A DNA stretch of 64,000 nt from Bradyrhizobiaceae bacterium. GTDB lineage: Bacteria; Pseudomonadota; Alphaproteobacteria; Rhizobiales; Xanthobacteraceae. Both the position numbers and the translations under genes were made by a program. The notes under the pieces were generated by a model. It had not been told where the DNA came from. It searched no databases and saw only the letters and a list, made by a program, of their open reading frames with translations. This document shows positions 14,762-24,009 of this stretch, piece after piece; positions within the stretch are counted from its first letter, which is position 1; each line of letters starts with the position of its first letter. The stretch covers positions 2,730,016-2,794,015 of the forward strand of contig CP078014.1 in NCBI GenBank assembly GCA_020544565.1, given 5' to 3'.

Positions 14762-15640
14762 ATGGAACTGTTTATCAATCAAGTCCTGGCCGGCATCGCC
14801 ACCGGCGCGATCTACGCCTGCATGGCGCTCGCGGTGGTGATGATCTACCAGGCGATCGACCACCTGAACTTCGCCCAGGGCGAAATGGCGATGTTCTCCA
14901 CCTTCATCGCCTGGCAACTGATGCAGTGGGGTCTCGGCTTCTGGCCCGCCTTCCTGCTGACGCTCGTCATCTCCTTCGCCGGCGGCATCGCCATCGAGCG
15001 CGCGCTGTTCAAGCCCCTCACCAACGCGCCGGTGCTGGCGCAGGTCGCGGGCTTCATCGCGCTGTTCGCCATTCTCAACAGCGTCGCGGGCCTGACCTGG
15101 GACTTCACCATCAAGCAGTTCCCCTCGCCGTTCGGCTCCTCGGCGTTCCTCGGCAGCCAGCTCATCTCCACCCATCAGGCGGGGATGATCGGCGTCACCC
15201 TGCTGCTGCTGCTGTTGCTGTTCGTGTTCTTCCGCTTCACCCGGGTCGGCCTCGCCATGCGCGCGGCCGCCTCGCTGCCGGAATCAGCGCGGCTCGTCGG
15301 CATCAACACGAGCTGGATGATCGCGCTCGGCTGGGGCATGGCGAGCGCCATCGGCGCCATCGCCGGCATGCTGATCGCGCCGGTGGTGTTCCTCGAACCC
15401 AACATGATGGGCGGCATCCTGCTGTACGGCTTCGCGGCGGCGGTGCTCGGCGGCCTCACCTCGCCGCTCGGCGCGGTGGTCGGCGGCTTCCTGGTCGGCG
15501 TCTTCGAGAACCTGGTCGGCACCTACATCCCGGGCATCGGCAACGAACTGAAACTGCCGATCGCGCTGGCGCTGATCATCGGCGTGCTTGTCATCAAACC
15601 CTCCGGTCTGTTCGGCCGCAAAATCGTGCAGCGAGTTTAA
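14762..15640 (+). CDS. livH: Liv-type ABC transporter permease (LivH)
   Basis: A 292-residue inner-membrane permease with about eight hydrophobic segments. The N-terminal LAGIATGAIYACMALAVVMIY and the central YGFAAAVLGGLTSPLGAVVGG, which includes the EAA-like cytoplasmic loop contacting the ATPases, are typical of LivH. It begins 10 bases after livF, and livM begins one base after its stop. Together with LivM it forms the translocation channel. Confidence 0.92.
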   Translation: MELFINQVLAGIATGAIYACMALAVVMIYQAIDHLNFAQGEMAMFSTFIAWQLMQWGLGFWPAFLLTLVISFAGGIAIERALFKPLTNAPVLAQVAGFIALFAILNSVAGLTWDFTIKQFPSPFGSSAFLGSQLISTHQAGMIGVTLLLLLLLFVFFRFTRVGLAMRAAASLPESARLVGINTSWMIALGWGMASAIGAIAGMLIAPVVFLEPNMMGGILLYGFAAAVLGGLTSPLGAVVGGFLVGVFENLVGTYIPGIGNELKLPIALALIIGVLVIKPSGLFGRKIVQRV

Positions 15641-15641
15641 C

Positions 15642-16658
15642 ATGAGCACAGTCCAGCAAACCGCTTCCCGGCCCGCGGCGGCCGCGGCCCCCGCAGCGAA
15701 GTCGAACTCGACCGGCGTCATCGCCATGATGGTGATCTTCGCCGCACTCGTGATCACCCCGCTGTTCGTGAAGAACTTCATCATCTTCCAGATGACGATG
15801 GTGCTGATCTACGCCCTCGCCATCCTTGCGCTCAACCTCCTGACCGGCGGCAGCGGCCAGTTCTCGCTCGGCCAGAGCGCGTTCTACGCGGTCGGCGCCT
15901 ACACCGCCGGCATCCTGATGGAGAACTTCGGCGTCAACTACGCGCTGACGCTGCCGGCGGCGGCGATCGTCTGCTTCATCTTCGGCTTCCTGTTCGGCTT
16001 TCCGGCGCTGCGGCTGTCGGGCGTGTATCTCGCGCTCGCCACCTTCGCGCTGGCGGTGGCGATGCCGCAACTGCTCAAGCTCGGCGTGTTCGAGCACTGG
16101 ACCGGCGGCGTGCAGGGCCTCGTCATCACCAAGCCGGATGCGCCGTTCGGCCTCAAGATGTCGCAGGACATGTGGCTGTACTACTTCACCCTGTTCGTCT
16201 CCACGGTGATCTACGTGCTGTCGGTCAACCTGCTGCGGTCACGCTCCGGCCGCGCCATGATGGCGATCCGCGACAACCAGATCGCGGCCTCCGCCATGGG
16301 CGTCGACCTGCCGCTCTACAAGACGCTGGCGTTCGGCATCAGCGCGGCGTTCACCGGCATCGCCGGCGCGCTCGGCGCCATCGTGGTGCAGTTCGTCGCT
16401 CCCGACAGCTTCACCATCCAGCTCGCCATCGCCATCTTCGTCGGCATGGTGGTCGGCGGCGTCGGCTGGCTGCCGGGCTCGCTGGTCGGCGCGGCCTTCA
16501 TCGTGTTCGTGCCGAATATCGCCGAGGGCATCTCCAAGGGCCTTTCCGGCGCCGTATTCGGCGTGATTCTGTTCGGCGTGATCTTCCTGATGCCGCACGG
16601 CGCAAGGCAGGTCGCCCGCTATCTCGAAACCATGATCAGCAAATCCACCAAGACCTGA
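15642..16658 (+). CDS. livM: Liv-type ABC transporter permease (LivM)
   Basis: A 338-residue permease. An Ala-rich cytoplasmic N-terminus (residues 1-25) precedes the hydrophobic core with LNLLTGGSGQFSLGQSAFYAVGAY, a LivM hallmark (seen as LLTGGSGQFSLGQ). The C-terminal VGGVGWLPGSLVGAAFIVF is also typical. The start ATG at 15642 follows the livH stop directly; upstream in-frame codons lie within livH and are ignored. The binding-protein gene begins 35 bases downstream with a strong GAGGAGAGAG ribosome site. Confidence 0.92.
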   Translation: MSTVQQTASRPAAAAAPAAKSNSTGVIAMMVIFAALVITPLFVKNFIIFQMTMVLIYALAILALNLLTGGSGQFSLGQSAFYAVGAYTAGILMENFGVNYALTLPAAAIVCFIFGFLFGFPALRLSGVYLALATFALAVAMPQLLKLGVFEHWTGGVQGLVITKPDAPFGLKMSQDMWLYYFTLFVSTVIYVLSVNLLRSRSGRAMMAIRDNQIAASAMGVDLPLYKTLAFGISAAFTGIAGALGAIVVQFVAPDSFTIQLAIAIFVGMVVGGVGWLPGSLVGAAFIVFVPNIAEGISKGLSGAVFGVILFGVIFLMPHGARQVARYLETMISKSTKT

Positions 16659-16693
16659 CGCAAGCATACGACACAAAAGCCTGAGGAGAGAGA

Positions 16694-17923
16694 ATGTCCT
16701 TCACCAAACGCAACTTCAACGTCGCGGCGGCCTCGGCCCTCGCCGCCCTCGTGATGACCGGCGGCAGCGCCTTCGCTCAGAAGAAGTACGACACCGGCGC
16801 GAGCGACACCGAGATCAAGATCGGCAACATCATGCCCTATAGCGGCCCCGCCTCCGCTTACGGCGTCATCGGCAAGATGGAAGAAGCCTACTTCAAGATG
16901 ATCAACGATCAGGGCGGCATCAACGGCCGCAAGATCAAGTTCATCTCCTACGACGACGGCTACTCGCCGCCGAAGGCGGTGGAGCAGGCGCGCAAGCTCG
17001 TCGAAAGCGACGAGGTGCTGCTGGTGTTCGGCCCGCTCGGCACGCCGTCGAACTCGGCGATCCAGAAGTATCTCAACGCCAAGAAGGTGCCGCAGCTGTT
17101 CGTCGCCACCGGCGCCACCAAGTTCGGCGATCCGAAGGACTTCCCCTGGACCATGGGCTGGCAGCCGGCCTACCAGAGCGAGGCCCGCGTCTACGCCAAG
17201 CACCTCCTCGCCAACAAGCCGGACGCCAAGATCGGCATCCTCTATCAGAACGACGACTTCGGCAAAGACATGCTGAAGGGCCTCAAGGACGGTCTCGGCG
17301 CCAAGGCGTCGCAGATCATCGCCGAGGAAAGCTATGAGGTGTCGGAGCCGACCATCGACTCCCACATCATCAAGCTGAAGGCATCGGGCGCCGATACCTT
17401 CTTCTCGTTCACCACGCCGAAATTCGCCGCCCAGGCGATCAAGAAGGCCGCCGAACTCGGCTGGAAGCCGACCTACTTCCAGAGCAACGTCGGCGCCTCG
17501 GTCGGCAGCGTGCTCAAGCCCGCCGGCTTCGAGAATGCGCAGGGCATCATGTCCGCGGCCTACGCCAAGGACGGCGCCGATCCGCAGTGGGACAACGACG
17601 AGGGCATGAAGAAATTCTACGCCTTTCTCGCCAAATACGCGCCGGAGATGAACAAGACCGACGGCTCGGTGGTCTACGGCTACGGCCAGGCCCAGACCAT
17701 GGTTCAGGTGCTCAAGCAGGCCGGCGACAACCTGACCCGCGAGAACATCATGAAGCAGGCGGCCAACCTCAAGGACTTCACGCCCGACACCCTGCTGCCC
17801 GGCGTCAAGATCAACACCAGCCCGACCGATTTCTATCCGATCGACCAGCTCCGCATCATGCAGTTCAAGGGCGACAAGTACGAGCTGATCGGCCCGACCA
17901 TCGACGGCGGCATGGGCGGCTAG
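16694..17923 (+). CDS. Periplasmic solute-binding protein 1 (LivK-like)
   Basis: A 409-residue type-1 periplasmic binding protein. A Sec signal peptide (residues 1-28, ending SAFA before QKKYD) leads into the mature TEIKIGNIMPYSGPASAYG start common to HAAT receptors. It delivers the solute to LivHM-GF. The gene is the last of the first transporter operon, preceded by GAGGAGAGAG and followed 30 bases later by a strong intrinsic terminator. It is a tandem paralogue of the next gene, which has exactly the same length and long shared blocks such as YDDGYSPPKAVEQARKLVES/YDDSYSPPKAVEQARKLVES. Substrate unknown; dicarboxylates or fatty acids are an inference from the pim neighbourhood. Confidence 0.9.
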   Translation: MSFTKRNFNVAAASALAALVMTGGSAFAQKKYDTGASDTEIKIGNIMPYSGPASAYGVIGKMEEAYFKMINDQGGINGRKIKFISYDDGYSPPKAVEQARKLVESDEVLLVFGPLGTPSNSAIQKYLNAKKVPQLFVATGATKFGDPKDFPWTMGWQPAYQSEARVYAKHLLANKPDAKIGILYQNDDFGKDMLKGLKDGLGAKASQIIAEESYEVSEPTIDSHIIKLKASGADTFFSFTTPKFAAQAIKKAAELGWKPTYFQSNVGASVGSVLKPAGFENAQGIMSAAYAKDGADPQWDNDEGMKKFYAFLAKYAPEMNKTDGSVVYGYGQAQTMVQVLKQAGDNLTRENIMKQAANLKDFTPDTLLPGVKINTSPTDFYPIDQLRIMQFKGDKYELIGPTIDGGMGG

Positions 17924-17953
17924 GTCGCGCTGCCGCAGCCATGTGTCATCCGA

Positions 17954-17984
17954 GCCCCCCGCGACCCTGTCGCGGGGGGCTTTT
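17954..17984 (+). terminator. Intrinsic terminator after binding protein 1
   Basis: A perfect 12-bp stem, GCCCCCCGCGAC/GTCGCGGGGGGC with loop CCT, is followed by TTTTCGTT. It sits between the two binding-protein genes, so the second must have its own promoter or depend on read-through. Confidence 0.9.
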
Positions 17985-18087
17985 CGTTGAACAGGGCCGG
18001 CAAAAGGTATTGAATAACAGCGGGCCGCCAAGAGCCCCGATCGAACACGACCACGAGGAAACACACACCACCGAGGGAGCAATCCGA

Positions 18088-19317
18088 ATGCAGAGACTGA
18101 CGCCGCGGCTGACCGCCGCTTCCATCGCCATCGCCGCCCTTGCCGTAACGGGCGGCCACGCCTTGGCACAAAAGAAATACGATCCCGGCGCGACCGACAC
18201 CGAAATCAAGGTCGGCAACATCATGCCCTACAGCGGACCGGCCTCCGCCTATGGCACCATCGGCAAGACCCAGGCCGCCTACTTCAACAAGATCAATGCC
18301 GAGGGCGGCATCAACGGCCGCAAGATCAACTTCATCAGCTACGATGACAGCTACTCGCCGCCGAAAGCGGTGGAGCAGGCGCGCAAGCTCGTCGAAAGCG
18401 ACGAGGTGCTGCTGATCTTCAACTCGCTCGGCACGCCATCCAATTCGGCGATTCAGAAATACATGAACGCCAAGAAGGTGCCGCAACTGTTTGTCGCCAC
18501 CGGCGCCACCAAATGGAACGACCCGAAGGACTTTCCCTGGACCATGGGCTGGCAGCCCAACTACCAGAGCGAGGGCCGCATCTACGCCAAGTTCCTGCTG
18601 AAGGAGAAGCCCAACGCCAAGATCGGCATCCTCTATCAGAACGACGACTTCGGAAAGGATCTGCTCAAGGGCGTGAAAGACGGCCTCGGCGCCAAGGCCG
18701 CCACCATGATCGTCGCGGAAGAACCCTACGAGACCTCGGTGCCCACCATCGATTCCCAGATCGTGGCGCTCAAATCGAAGGGCGCGGACACCTTCATCAG
18801 CATCACCACGCCGAAATTCGGCGCGCAGTCGATCAAGAAGGTCGCCGAGCTCGGCTGGAAGCCGCTGTTCATCCTCAACAACGTCGCCTCCTCCATCGGC
18901 TCGGTGGTCAAGCCGGCGGGATTCGACAACGCCCAGGGCATCATCTCGGCGACCTACGGCAAGGATCCGACCGACCCGCAGTGGAAGAACGATCCGGGGG
19001 TGAAGAACTTCGACGCCTTCCTCGCCAAATACATGCCGGACGCCAACCGCGCCGACAGTTCGGTGACATTCGGCTACTCCTCCGCGCAGACGCTGGTGCA
19101 CGTGCTCAAGGCCTGTGGCGACGACCTCACCCGCGCCAACGTGATGAAGCAGGCCGCCAGCATGAAGGGCGTGCCGCTTGAAATGCTGCTGCCCGGCATC
19201 ACCCTCAACACCAGCCCGACCGACTTCGCGCCCATCGACCAGTTGCAGATGATGCGCCTGAAGGGCGAGCGCTGGGAGCTGTTCGGCCCGGTCTTCAGCG
19301 GCGGCGTCAGCGGCTAG
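18088..19317 (+). CDS. Periplasmic solute-binding protein 2 (LivK-like paralogue)
   Basis: A 409-residue type-1 periplasmic binding protein with a signal peptide ending HALA before QKKYD. Its sequence is collinear with binding protein 1 throughout (TEIKVGNIMPYSGPASAYG, PQLFVATGATKWNDPKDFPW, FTMGWQP region). The ATG at 18088 is preceded by GAGGGAGC. Since it is separated from the transporter operon by one strong terminator and followed by another, it is probably expressed as a single gene and offers the same ABC transporter a second ligand specificity or expression pattern. It is a clear tandem duplication. Confidence 0.9.
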   Translation: MQRLTPRLTAASIAIAALAVTGGHALAQKKYDPGATDTEIKVGNIMPYSGPASAYGTIGKTQAAYFNKINAEGGINGRKINFISYDDSYSPPKAVEQARKLVESDEVLLIFNSLGTPSNSAIQKYMNAKKVPQLFVATGATKWNDPKDFPWTMGWQPNYQSEGRIYAKFLLKEKPNAKIGILYQNDDFGKDLLKGVKDGLGAKAATMIVAEEPYETSVPTIDSQIVALKSKGADTFISITTPKFGAQSIKKVAELGWKPLFILNNVASSIGSVVKPAGFDNAQGIISATYGKDPTDPQWKNDPGVKNFDAFLAKYMPDANRADSSVTFGYSSAQTLVHVLKACGDDLTRANVMKQAASMKGVPLEMLLPGITLNTSPTDFAPIDQLQMMRLKGERWELFGPVFSGGVSG

Positions 19318-19358
19318 CCGCGAGGCCGCGCCGAAGCCGGCGCGGCGCATCCTCATCC

Positions 19359-19390
19359 ACCCTCCGCGACGCCGTCGCGGAGGGTCTTTT
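19359..19390 (+). terminator. Intrinsic terminator after binding protein 2
   Basis: A perfect 12-bp stem, ACCCTCCGCGAC/GTCGCGGAGGGT with loop GCC, is followed by CTTTTATT. The core GCGAC/GTCGC is shared with the terminator after binding protein 1, consistent with the terminator having been copied together with the gene. Confidence 0.9.
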
Positions 19391-19446
19391 ATTGCGCGGG
19401 CGTTCGTGTCATGTCTGTCGCCTGCCCGAGGCCGGACCATGACACG

Positions 19447-20730
19447 ATGACCGACAGACGCCCCCTGCTGCGCGCGATGTTCGACGCCGCCGTCGCCGCC
19501 GCCCATCCCGACCGCATCCTGGGCCGGCACCTGCCGCCGCCGCCGCGCGGGCGCATCATCTGCCTCGCCGCGGGCAAGGCCGCCGGCGCGCTGGCCCGCG
19601 CCGCCGAGCATCATTATCTCGACGAGCTCGGTCTCGATCCGGCGCGGCTGTCGGGCCTCGCCACCACCCGCCACGGCCACGGCGTGCCGACCCGGCGCAT
19701 CGAGGTGATCGAGGCCGGCCATCCGGTGCCGGACGAGGCCGGGCTGAAAGCCGCGAGCCGTACCCTCGATCTCGCCGCCGCCGCCACCGCCGACGATCTG
19801 GTGCTGGCGCTGATTTCCGGCGGCGGCTCGGCCAACTGGGTCGCGCCCGCCGAGGGCGTGTCGTTCGCGCAGAAGCAGGCAATGAACAAAAGCCTGCTGC
19901 GCTCCGGCGCGCCGATCGGCGAGATGAACACGGTGCGCAAGCATCTCTCCCGCATCAAGGGCGGCCGGCTCGCCCGCGCCGCCGCGCCGGCGCAGATCGT
20001 GACGCTGGCGATCTCCGACGTGCCGCACGACGATCCCGCCACCATCGCCTCCGGGCCCACGGTGCCGGACCCGACCACGCTGGCCGACGCCCGCGCCATC
20101 GTCGCGCGCTACGGCATCAAAGCCGACGCCGCCGTCATCGCCGCCCTCGACGATCCGCGTAATGAGAGCTGCAATCCCGGCGACGCGCCGTTCGCGCGCG
20201 CCGAATTCAGGATCATCGCGCGGCCGCGCGAATCCCTCGACGCCGCCATCAAGGTCGCGCGGAACGCGGGCTACGAGGTGCTCGACCTCGGCGCGGACTG
20301 CGAGGGCGAGGCGCGCGACGTCGCCGCCGCTCATGCCGCGATCGCGATCAAGGCGCGCGCCGAGGGCCGCCGGCTCGCCATCGTCTCCGGCGGCGAGCTG
20401 ACGGTGACGGTGCGCGGCCAGGGGCGCGGCGGCCCCAATCAGGAATACGTGCTGGCGCTCGCGGCGCAGCTCGCCGGCACCGAGGGCATCTGCGCGCTGG
20501 CCGCCGACACCGACGGCGCCGATGGCGGCGCGGGCGACGCCTCCGATCCCGCCGGCGCGATGCTCGACGCGCGCACCTTCGCCAAAATGCGCGAGCTGAC
20601 GCTCGACCCGGCCACCTATCTCGCCGACAACGACGCCACCGCGTTCTTCGCCATCACCGGCGACCTCGTCCACACCGGCCCGACGCTGACCAACGTCAAC
20701 GACGTCCGCGTCATCCTGGTGGACCCGTAA
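19447..20730 (+). CDS. Glycerate 2-kinase (MOFRL family; GckA/TtuD type)
   Basis: A 427-residue protein of the glycerate kinase family often annotated as hydroxypyruvate reductase TtuD. It carries the N-terminal DUF4147 domain (SGGGSANWVAPAEGVSFAQK, MNTVRKHLSRIKGGRLARAA) and the C-terminal MOFRL domain (SGGELTVTVRGQGRGGPNQE, DTDGADGGAGDASDPAGA). It phosphorylates glycerate to 2-phosphoglycerate, feeding glyoxylate/tartronate carbon into central metabolism. ATG 19447 is chosen because TDRRPLLRAMFDAAVAAAHP is the family N-terminus; a 12-residue upstream extension is unconserved. It is a single gene with its own surroundings and no link to the flanking transporters beyond proximity. Confidence 0.9.
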   Translation: MTDRRPLLRAMFDAAVAAAHPDRILGRHLPPPPRGRIICLAAGKAAGALARAAEHHYLDELGLDPARLSGLATTRHGHGVPTRRIEVIEAGHPVPDEAGLKAASRTLDLAAAATADDLVLALISGGGSANWVAPAEGVSFAQKQAMNKSLLRSGAPIGEMNTVRKHLSRIKGGRLARAAAPAQIVTLAISDVPHDDPATIASGPTVPDPTTLADARAIVARYGIKADAAVIAALDDPRNESCNPGDAPFARAEFRIIARPRESLDAAIKVARNAGYEVLDLGADCEGEARDVAAAHAAIAIKARAEGRRLAIVSGGELTVTVRGQGRGGPNQEYVLALAAQLAGTEGICALAADTDGADGGAGDASDPAGAMLDARTFAKMRELTLDPATYLADNDATAFFAITGDLVHTGPTLTNVNDVRVILVDP

Positions 20731-21201
20731 GGGACAATCCCGAAAAGCGAGAGCCGGTTTGCGCTTCGCAGCCCTTCGGGTCGGAAAAGGATTACCCTCA
20801 AACAAAAAGACAAACGACTGGCCTGATTCAACGCGGTTGAATCAGACTTTGCGACAGGCCCCAATTTGACGGAAACGCTGTCCTTTCTCCACCTCTCCCC
20901 ACGGGAGAGGTGGGACTCAAACCTCGTCCGCGTTTCAGGTTTCCGGCTCAGCCAAACGAAATCCACTCAGGCCACCTCATGATCACCAGCGCGGCCGGCC
21001 TTGGCCACCGTCGCGGCGAGGCGCAACAGGCGCGGCCTCCACGCCGCCGGCTCCCTCCGCGGCCCGATCACGCCTTGAGCTTGGGTGCGATAGCCGTTAT
21101 CAAAATCCCGACAGGATGGCGGTTCTCACCCCTCGTCCCGTTAGCCGGGGCACCGCGGCCATCGTCCTCCGGCCTTGAGAAAGCGACGTAGAGGGGACGC
21201 C
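20731..21201. other. 471-base intergenic region with two inverted repeats
   Basis: No credible gene is visible between the glycerate kinase and the second transporter. It holds a perfect 9-bp inverted repeat TGATTCAAC-GCG-GTTGAATCA (20824-20844) and a perfect 11-bp hairpin CCACCTCTCCC/GGGAGAGGTGG (20889-20913), the latter related to the repeat family at 59700-59855. The promoter of the second transporter should lie in the right part but I cannot point to it with confidence. Confidence 0.6.
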
Positions 21202-22242
21202 TTGGACAGCACGATCCTTCTGTTCCTGCTCCAGGACGGAATCACCAACGGCGCGATCTACGCGCTGCTCGGCCTCGCGCTGGTGCTGGTCTTCGCGGTG
21301 ACGCGCGTCATCCTGATCCCGCAGGGCGAGTTCATCACCTACGGCGCGCTGACCTATGCGGTGCTGGCCTCGGGCCGGATGCCGGGCACGGCGCTGCTCG
21401 CGCTCGGCATGGGCGCGATCGCCTTCGTCTTCGACATGATCGCCGGACGCAATGTGCTGCACCCGCGCATGGTGCTGCGCTCCGCCGCTCTCAACATCGC
21501 GTTGCCGCTGGCGATCTGGGGCGTGACCGCGCTGCTCGCCGGCCGCGACAACGGCGTCGCGGTCAACTTCGTGCTGTCGGTGGTGATCGTGGCCCCGATC
21601 GGGCTGTATCTCTACCGCATTGCCTATCAGCCGATCGCCCACGCTTCGGTGCTGGTGCTGCTGATCGCCTCGGTCGGCATCCATCTCGCCCTGCAGGGAC
21701 TGGGCCTCGCCTTCTTCGGACCGGAGGGCCTGCGCGGCCCGGCGATCTCGGCCGCCGCCGTGACAGTGGGGCCGCTGCGCTTCACCGGCCAGAGCCTCGG
21801 CATCTACGCCATCACCGTGGCGCTGATCGTCGGGCTGTGGCTGCTGTTCGGCTATACGCTGTACGGCAAGGCGCTGCGCGCCACCGCGGTGAACCGGCTC
21901 GGCGCGCGCATCGTCGGCATCCGCACCTCGCTGTCGGGACAGATCGCGTTCGGCCTCGCCGCCGTGATCGGCGCCATCTCCGGCATCCTGATCGCGCCGA
22001 TCACCACGATCTATTACGACACCGGCTTCCTGATCGGCCTCAAGGGCTTCGTCGCCGCCATCATCGGCGGCCTCGTCAGCTACCCCCTGACCGCGGCGGC
22101 TGCGCTCGTCGTCGGCATCGTCGAGGCGTTCTCCTCGTTTCACGCCAGCAACTACAAGGAAGTCATCGTCTTCACGCTGCTGCTGCCGGTGCTGGTGCTG
22201 CGCTCGCTCGCCTCTCCCGAGGTCGAGGAGGAGAACGATTAA
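21202..22242 (+). CDS. livH: Liv-type ABC transporter permease, second system (LivH)
   Basis: A 346-residue inner-membrane permease, somewhat longer than LivH of the first system. Hydrophobic segments start at DGITNGAIYALLGLALVLVF, and the cytoplasmic-loop region GLKGFVAAIIGGLVSYPLTA is typical of LivH. I place the start at TTG 21202 because GAGGGGA lies 6 bases upstream; an in-frame ATG at 21175 would add a basic nonapeptide without a ribosome site. The next gene starts immediately after its stop. No solute-binding protein is in the operon; the convergent gene at 26032 is the nearest candidate. Confidence 0.88.
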   Translation: MDSTILLFLLQDGITNGAIYALLGLALVLVFAVTRVILIPQGEFITYGALTYAVLASGRMPGTALLALGMGAIAFVFDMIAGRNVLHPRMVLRSAALNIALPLAIWGVTALLAGRDNGVAVNFVLSVVIVAPIGLYLYRIAYQPIAHASVLVLLIASVGIHLALQGLGLAFFGPEGLRGPAISAAAVTVGPLRFTGQSLGIYAITVALIVGLWLLFGYTLYGKALRATAVNRLGARIVGIRTSLSGQIAFGLAAVIGAISGILIAPITTIYYDTGFLIGLKGFVAAIIGGLVSYPLTAAAALVVGIVEAFSSFHASNYKEVIVFTLLLPVLVLRSLASPEVEEEND

Positions 22243-24009
22243 ATGACGCAGCGCCGGGCCATGATCATATTCGCGCTGGTGATGGCGGGCCTCCCCTTCA
22301 TTCCGGGGATGCCGCCGTTCTGGATCGTCCTGCTCGACAATATCGGCTTGGCGGCGCTGGTGGCGATGGGCCTCGTGCTGCTGACCGGCGTCGGCGGCCT
22401 GACCTCTTTCGGCCAGGCGGCGTTCTGCGGCTTCGGTGCCTACACCACCGCGGTGCTGACCACCTCCTACGGGCTGTCGCCGTGGCTGACGCTGCCGCTG
22501 GCGCTGATCGTCGCCGGCCTCGCCGCCGTGGTGCTCGGCCTGATGACCGTGCGCTTGTCCGGCCATTACCTGCCGCTCGGCACCATCGCCTGGGGGCTCA
22601 GCCTGTTCTACCTGTTCAGCAAGCTGGAATTCCTCGGCCGCAACGACGGCATCGGCGGCATCCCGCCGCTGTCGGTCGGCACGCTGCGCCTCACCGATCC
22701 CGGCACCATCTATTTCGCCATCTGGTTCGCGGTGATCGTGTGCGCGCTGCTGACCATCAACCTGCTCGACTCGCGCACCGGGCGCGCCATCCGCGCGCTG
22801 CGGCGCGGCCACGTCGCCGCCGAAGCCTTCGGCGTCGAAACCGCGCGCGCCAAATTGCTGGTGTTCATCTATGCCGCGGTGCTGGCGGGCCTGTCCGGCT
22901 GGCTCTACGCCCACTTCCAGCGCGCGGTGAACCCGACGCCGTTCGGCCTCGGCGCCGGCATCGAATACCTGTTCATCGCCGTGGTCGGCGGCGCGGGCTA
23001 TGTCTGGGGCGCGGTGCTGGGCGCGGGCATCGTCATCGTGCTCAAGGAAATCTTGCAGAGCACGCTGCCGCTGGTGTTCCCCGGCTCGATGCAGCTCGAA
23101 ACCGTGGTGTTCGGCATCCTGCTGGTGGTGCTGCTGCAGATTGCGCCCGGCGGCATGTGGCCGCGCCTCGCCGCGCTGCTGCCGGCTGGGACGCCGCGGA
23201 CGCCGCAACCGGGCGCGGCGCTGCCGCCGCGTGCCAAGCCCGACGCCGGCGTGCAGGTGCTGCTCGACATCCAGCGCGCGCGCAAGCAGTTCGGCGGCGT
23301 GGTCGCGGTCAACGACGTGTCGTTCAGCGTCGGCGCGCGCGAGATCGTCGCCCTGATCGGCCCCAACGGCGCCGGCAAGAGCACCACCTTCAACCTCATC
23401 ACCGGCGTGCTGCGCGCCAGCGGCGGCGCGATCACGGTGCTGGGCCGCAACGTCGAGAACGCCGCCCCGCAGCAGATCGCGCGGCTCGGCGTGGCGCGTA
23501 CCTTCCAGCACGTCAAGCTCGTGCCCGACATGAGCGTGCTGGAGAACGTCGCCATCGGCGCGCATCTGCGCGGCCGTGCCGGGGCGATCGCCAGCATGCT
23601 GCGGCTCGACCGCGCCGACGAGGCCGGGCTGCTCGCCGAGGCCGCCCGCCAGATCGCCCGCGTCGGCCTCGGCGACCAGATGCACCAGCCCGCCGGTAGC
23701 CTGTCGCTCGGCCAGCAGCGCATCGTCGAGATCGCCCGCGCGCTGTGTGTCGATCCGATGCTGCTGCTGCTTGATGAGCCCGCCGCCGGGTTGCGCCACA
23801 TGGAGAAACAGAAGCTCGCGGCGCTGCTGCGCCAGTTGCGCGGCGAAGGCATGTCGGTGCTGCTGGTGGAGCACGACATGGGCTTCGTGATGGATATCGC
23901 CGACCGCATCGTGGTGCTGGAGTTCGGCACACGGATCGCCGAAGGCACCCCGGCGCAGATCCGCAGCAACCCCGACGTGATCAAGGCCTATCTCGGAGGC
24001 GCGGCATGA
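22243..24009 (+). CDS. LivM-LivG fusion: permease-ATPase of the second system
   Basis: A 588-residue protein with two domains normally encoded separately. Residues 1 to about 310 are a LivM permease ([22 protein letters not shown], then about eight hydrophobic segments). After a Pro/Ala-rich linker (about 313-340) follows a complete LivG ATPase: Walker [34 protein letters not shown], signature [15 protein letters not shown], Walker [13 protein letters not shown] and the switch-His VEHDMGFVM. It should supply channel and nucleotide-binding domain in one chain, pairing with LivH and the separate LivF. Fusions of this type occur in other proteobacterial HAAT systems. It abuts livH and overlaps livF by 4 bases. 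Confidence 0.92.
   Translation: MTQRRAMIIFALVMAGLPFIPGMPPFWIVLLDNIGLAALVAMGLVLLTGVGGLTSFGQAAFCGFGAYTTAVLTTSYGLSPWLTLPLALIVAGLAAVVLGLMTVRLSGHYLPLGTIAWGLSLFYLFSKLEFLGRNDGIGGIPPLSVGTLRLTDPGTIYFAIWFAVIVCALLTINLLDSRTGRAIRALRRGHVAAEAFGVETARAKLLVFIYAAVLAGLSGWLYAHFQRAVNPTPFGLGAGIEYLFIAVVGGAGYVWGAVLGAGIVIVLKEILQSTLPLVFPGSMQLETVVFGILLVVLLQIAPGGMWPRLAALLPAGTPRTPQPGAALPPRAKPDAGVQVLLDIQRARKQFGGVVAVNDVSFSVGAREIVALIGPNGAGKSTTFNLITGVLRASGGAITVLGRNVENAAPQQIARLGVARTFQHVKLVPDMSVLENVAIGAHLRGRAGAIASMLRLDRADEAGLLAEAARQIARVGLGDQMHQPAGSLSLGQQRIVEIARALCVDPMLLLLDEPAAGLRHMEKQKLAALLRQLRGEGMSVLLVEHDMGFVMDIADRIVVLEFGTRIAEGTPAQIRSNPDVIKAYLGGAA

Noticed and set aside
17920..20805. 961-codon open frame on the minus strand
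   Set aside because: It runs antisense to binding protein 2 and the glycerate kinase; composition is that of the complement of GC-rich codons (Arg/Gly/His/Asp-rich without domains) and the forward genes are clearly real.
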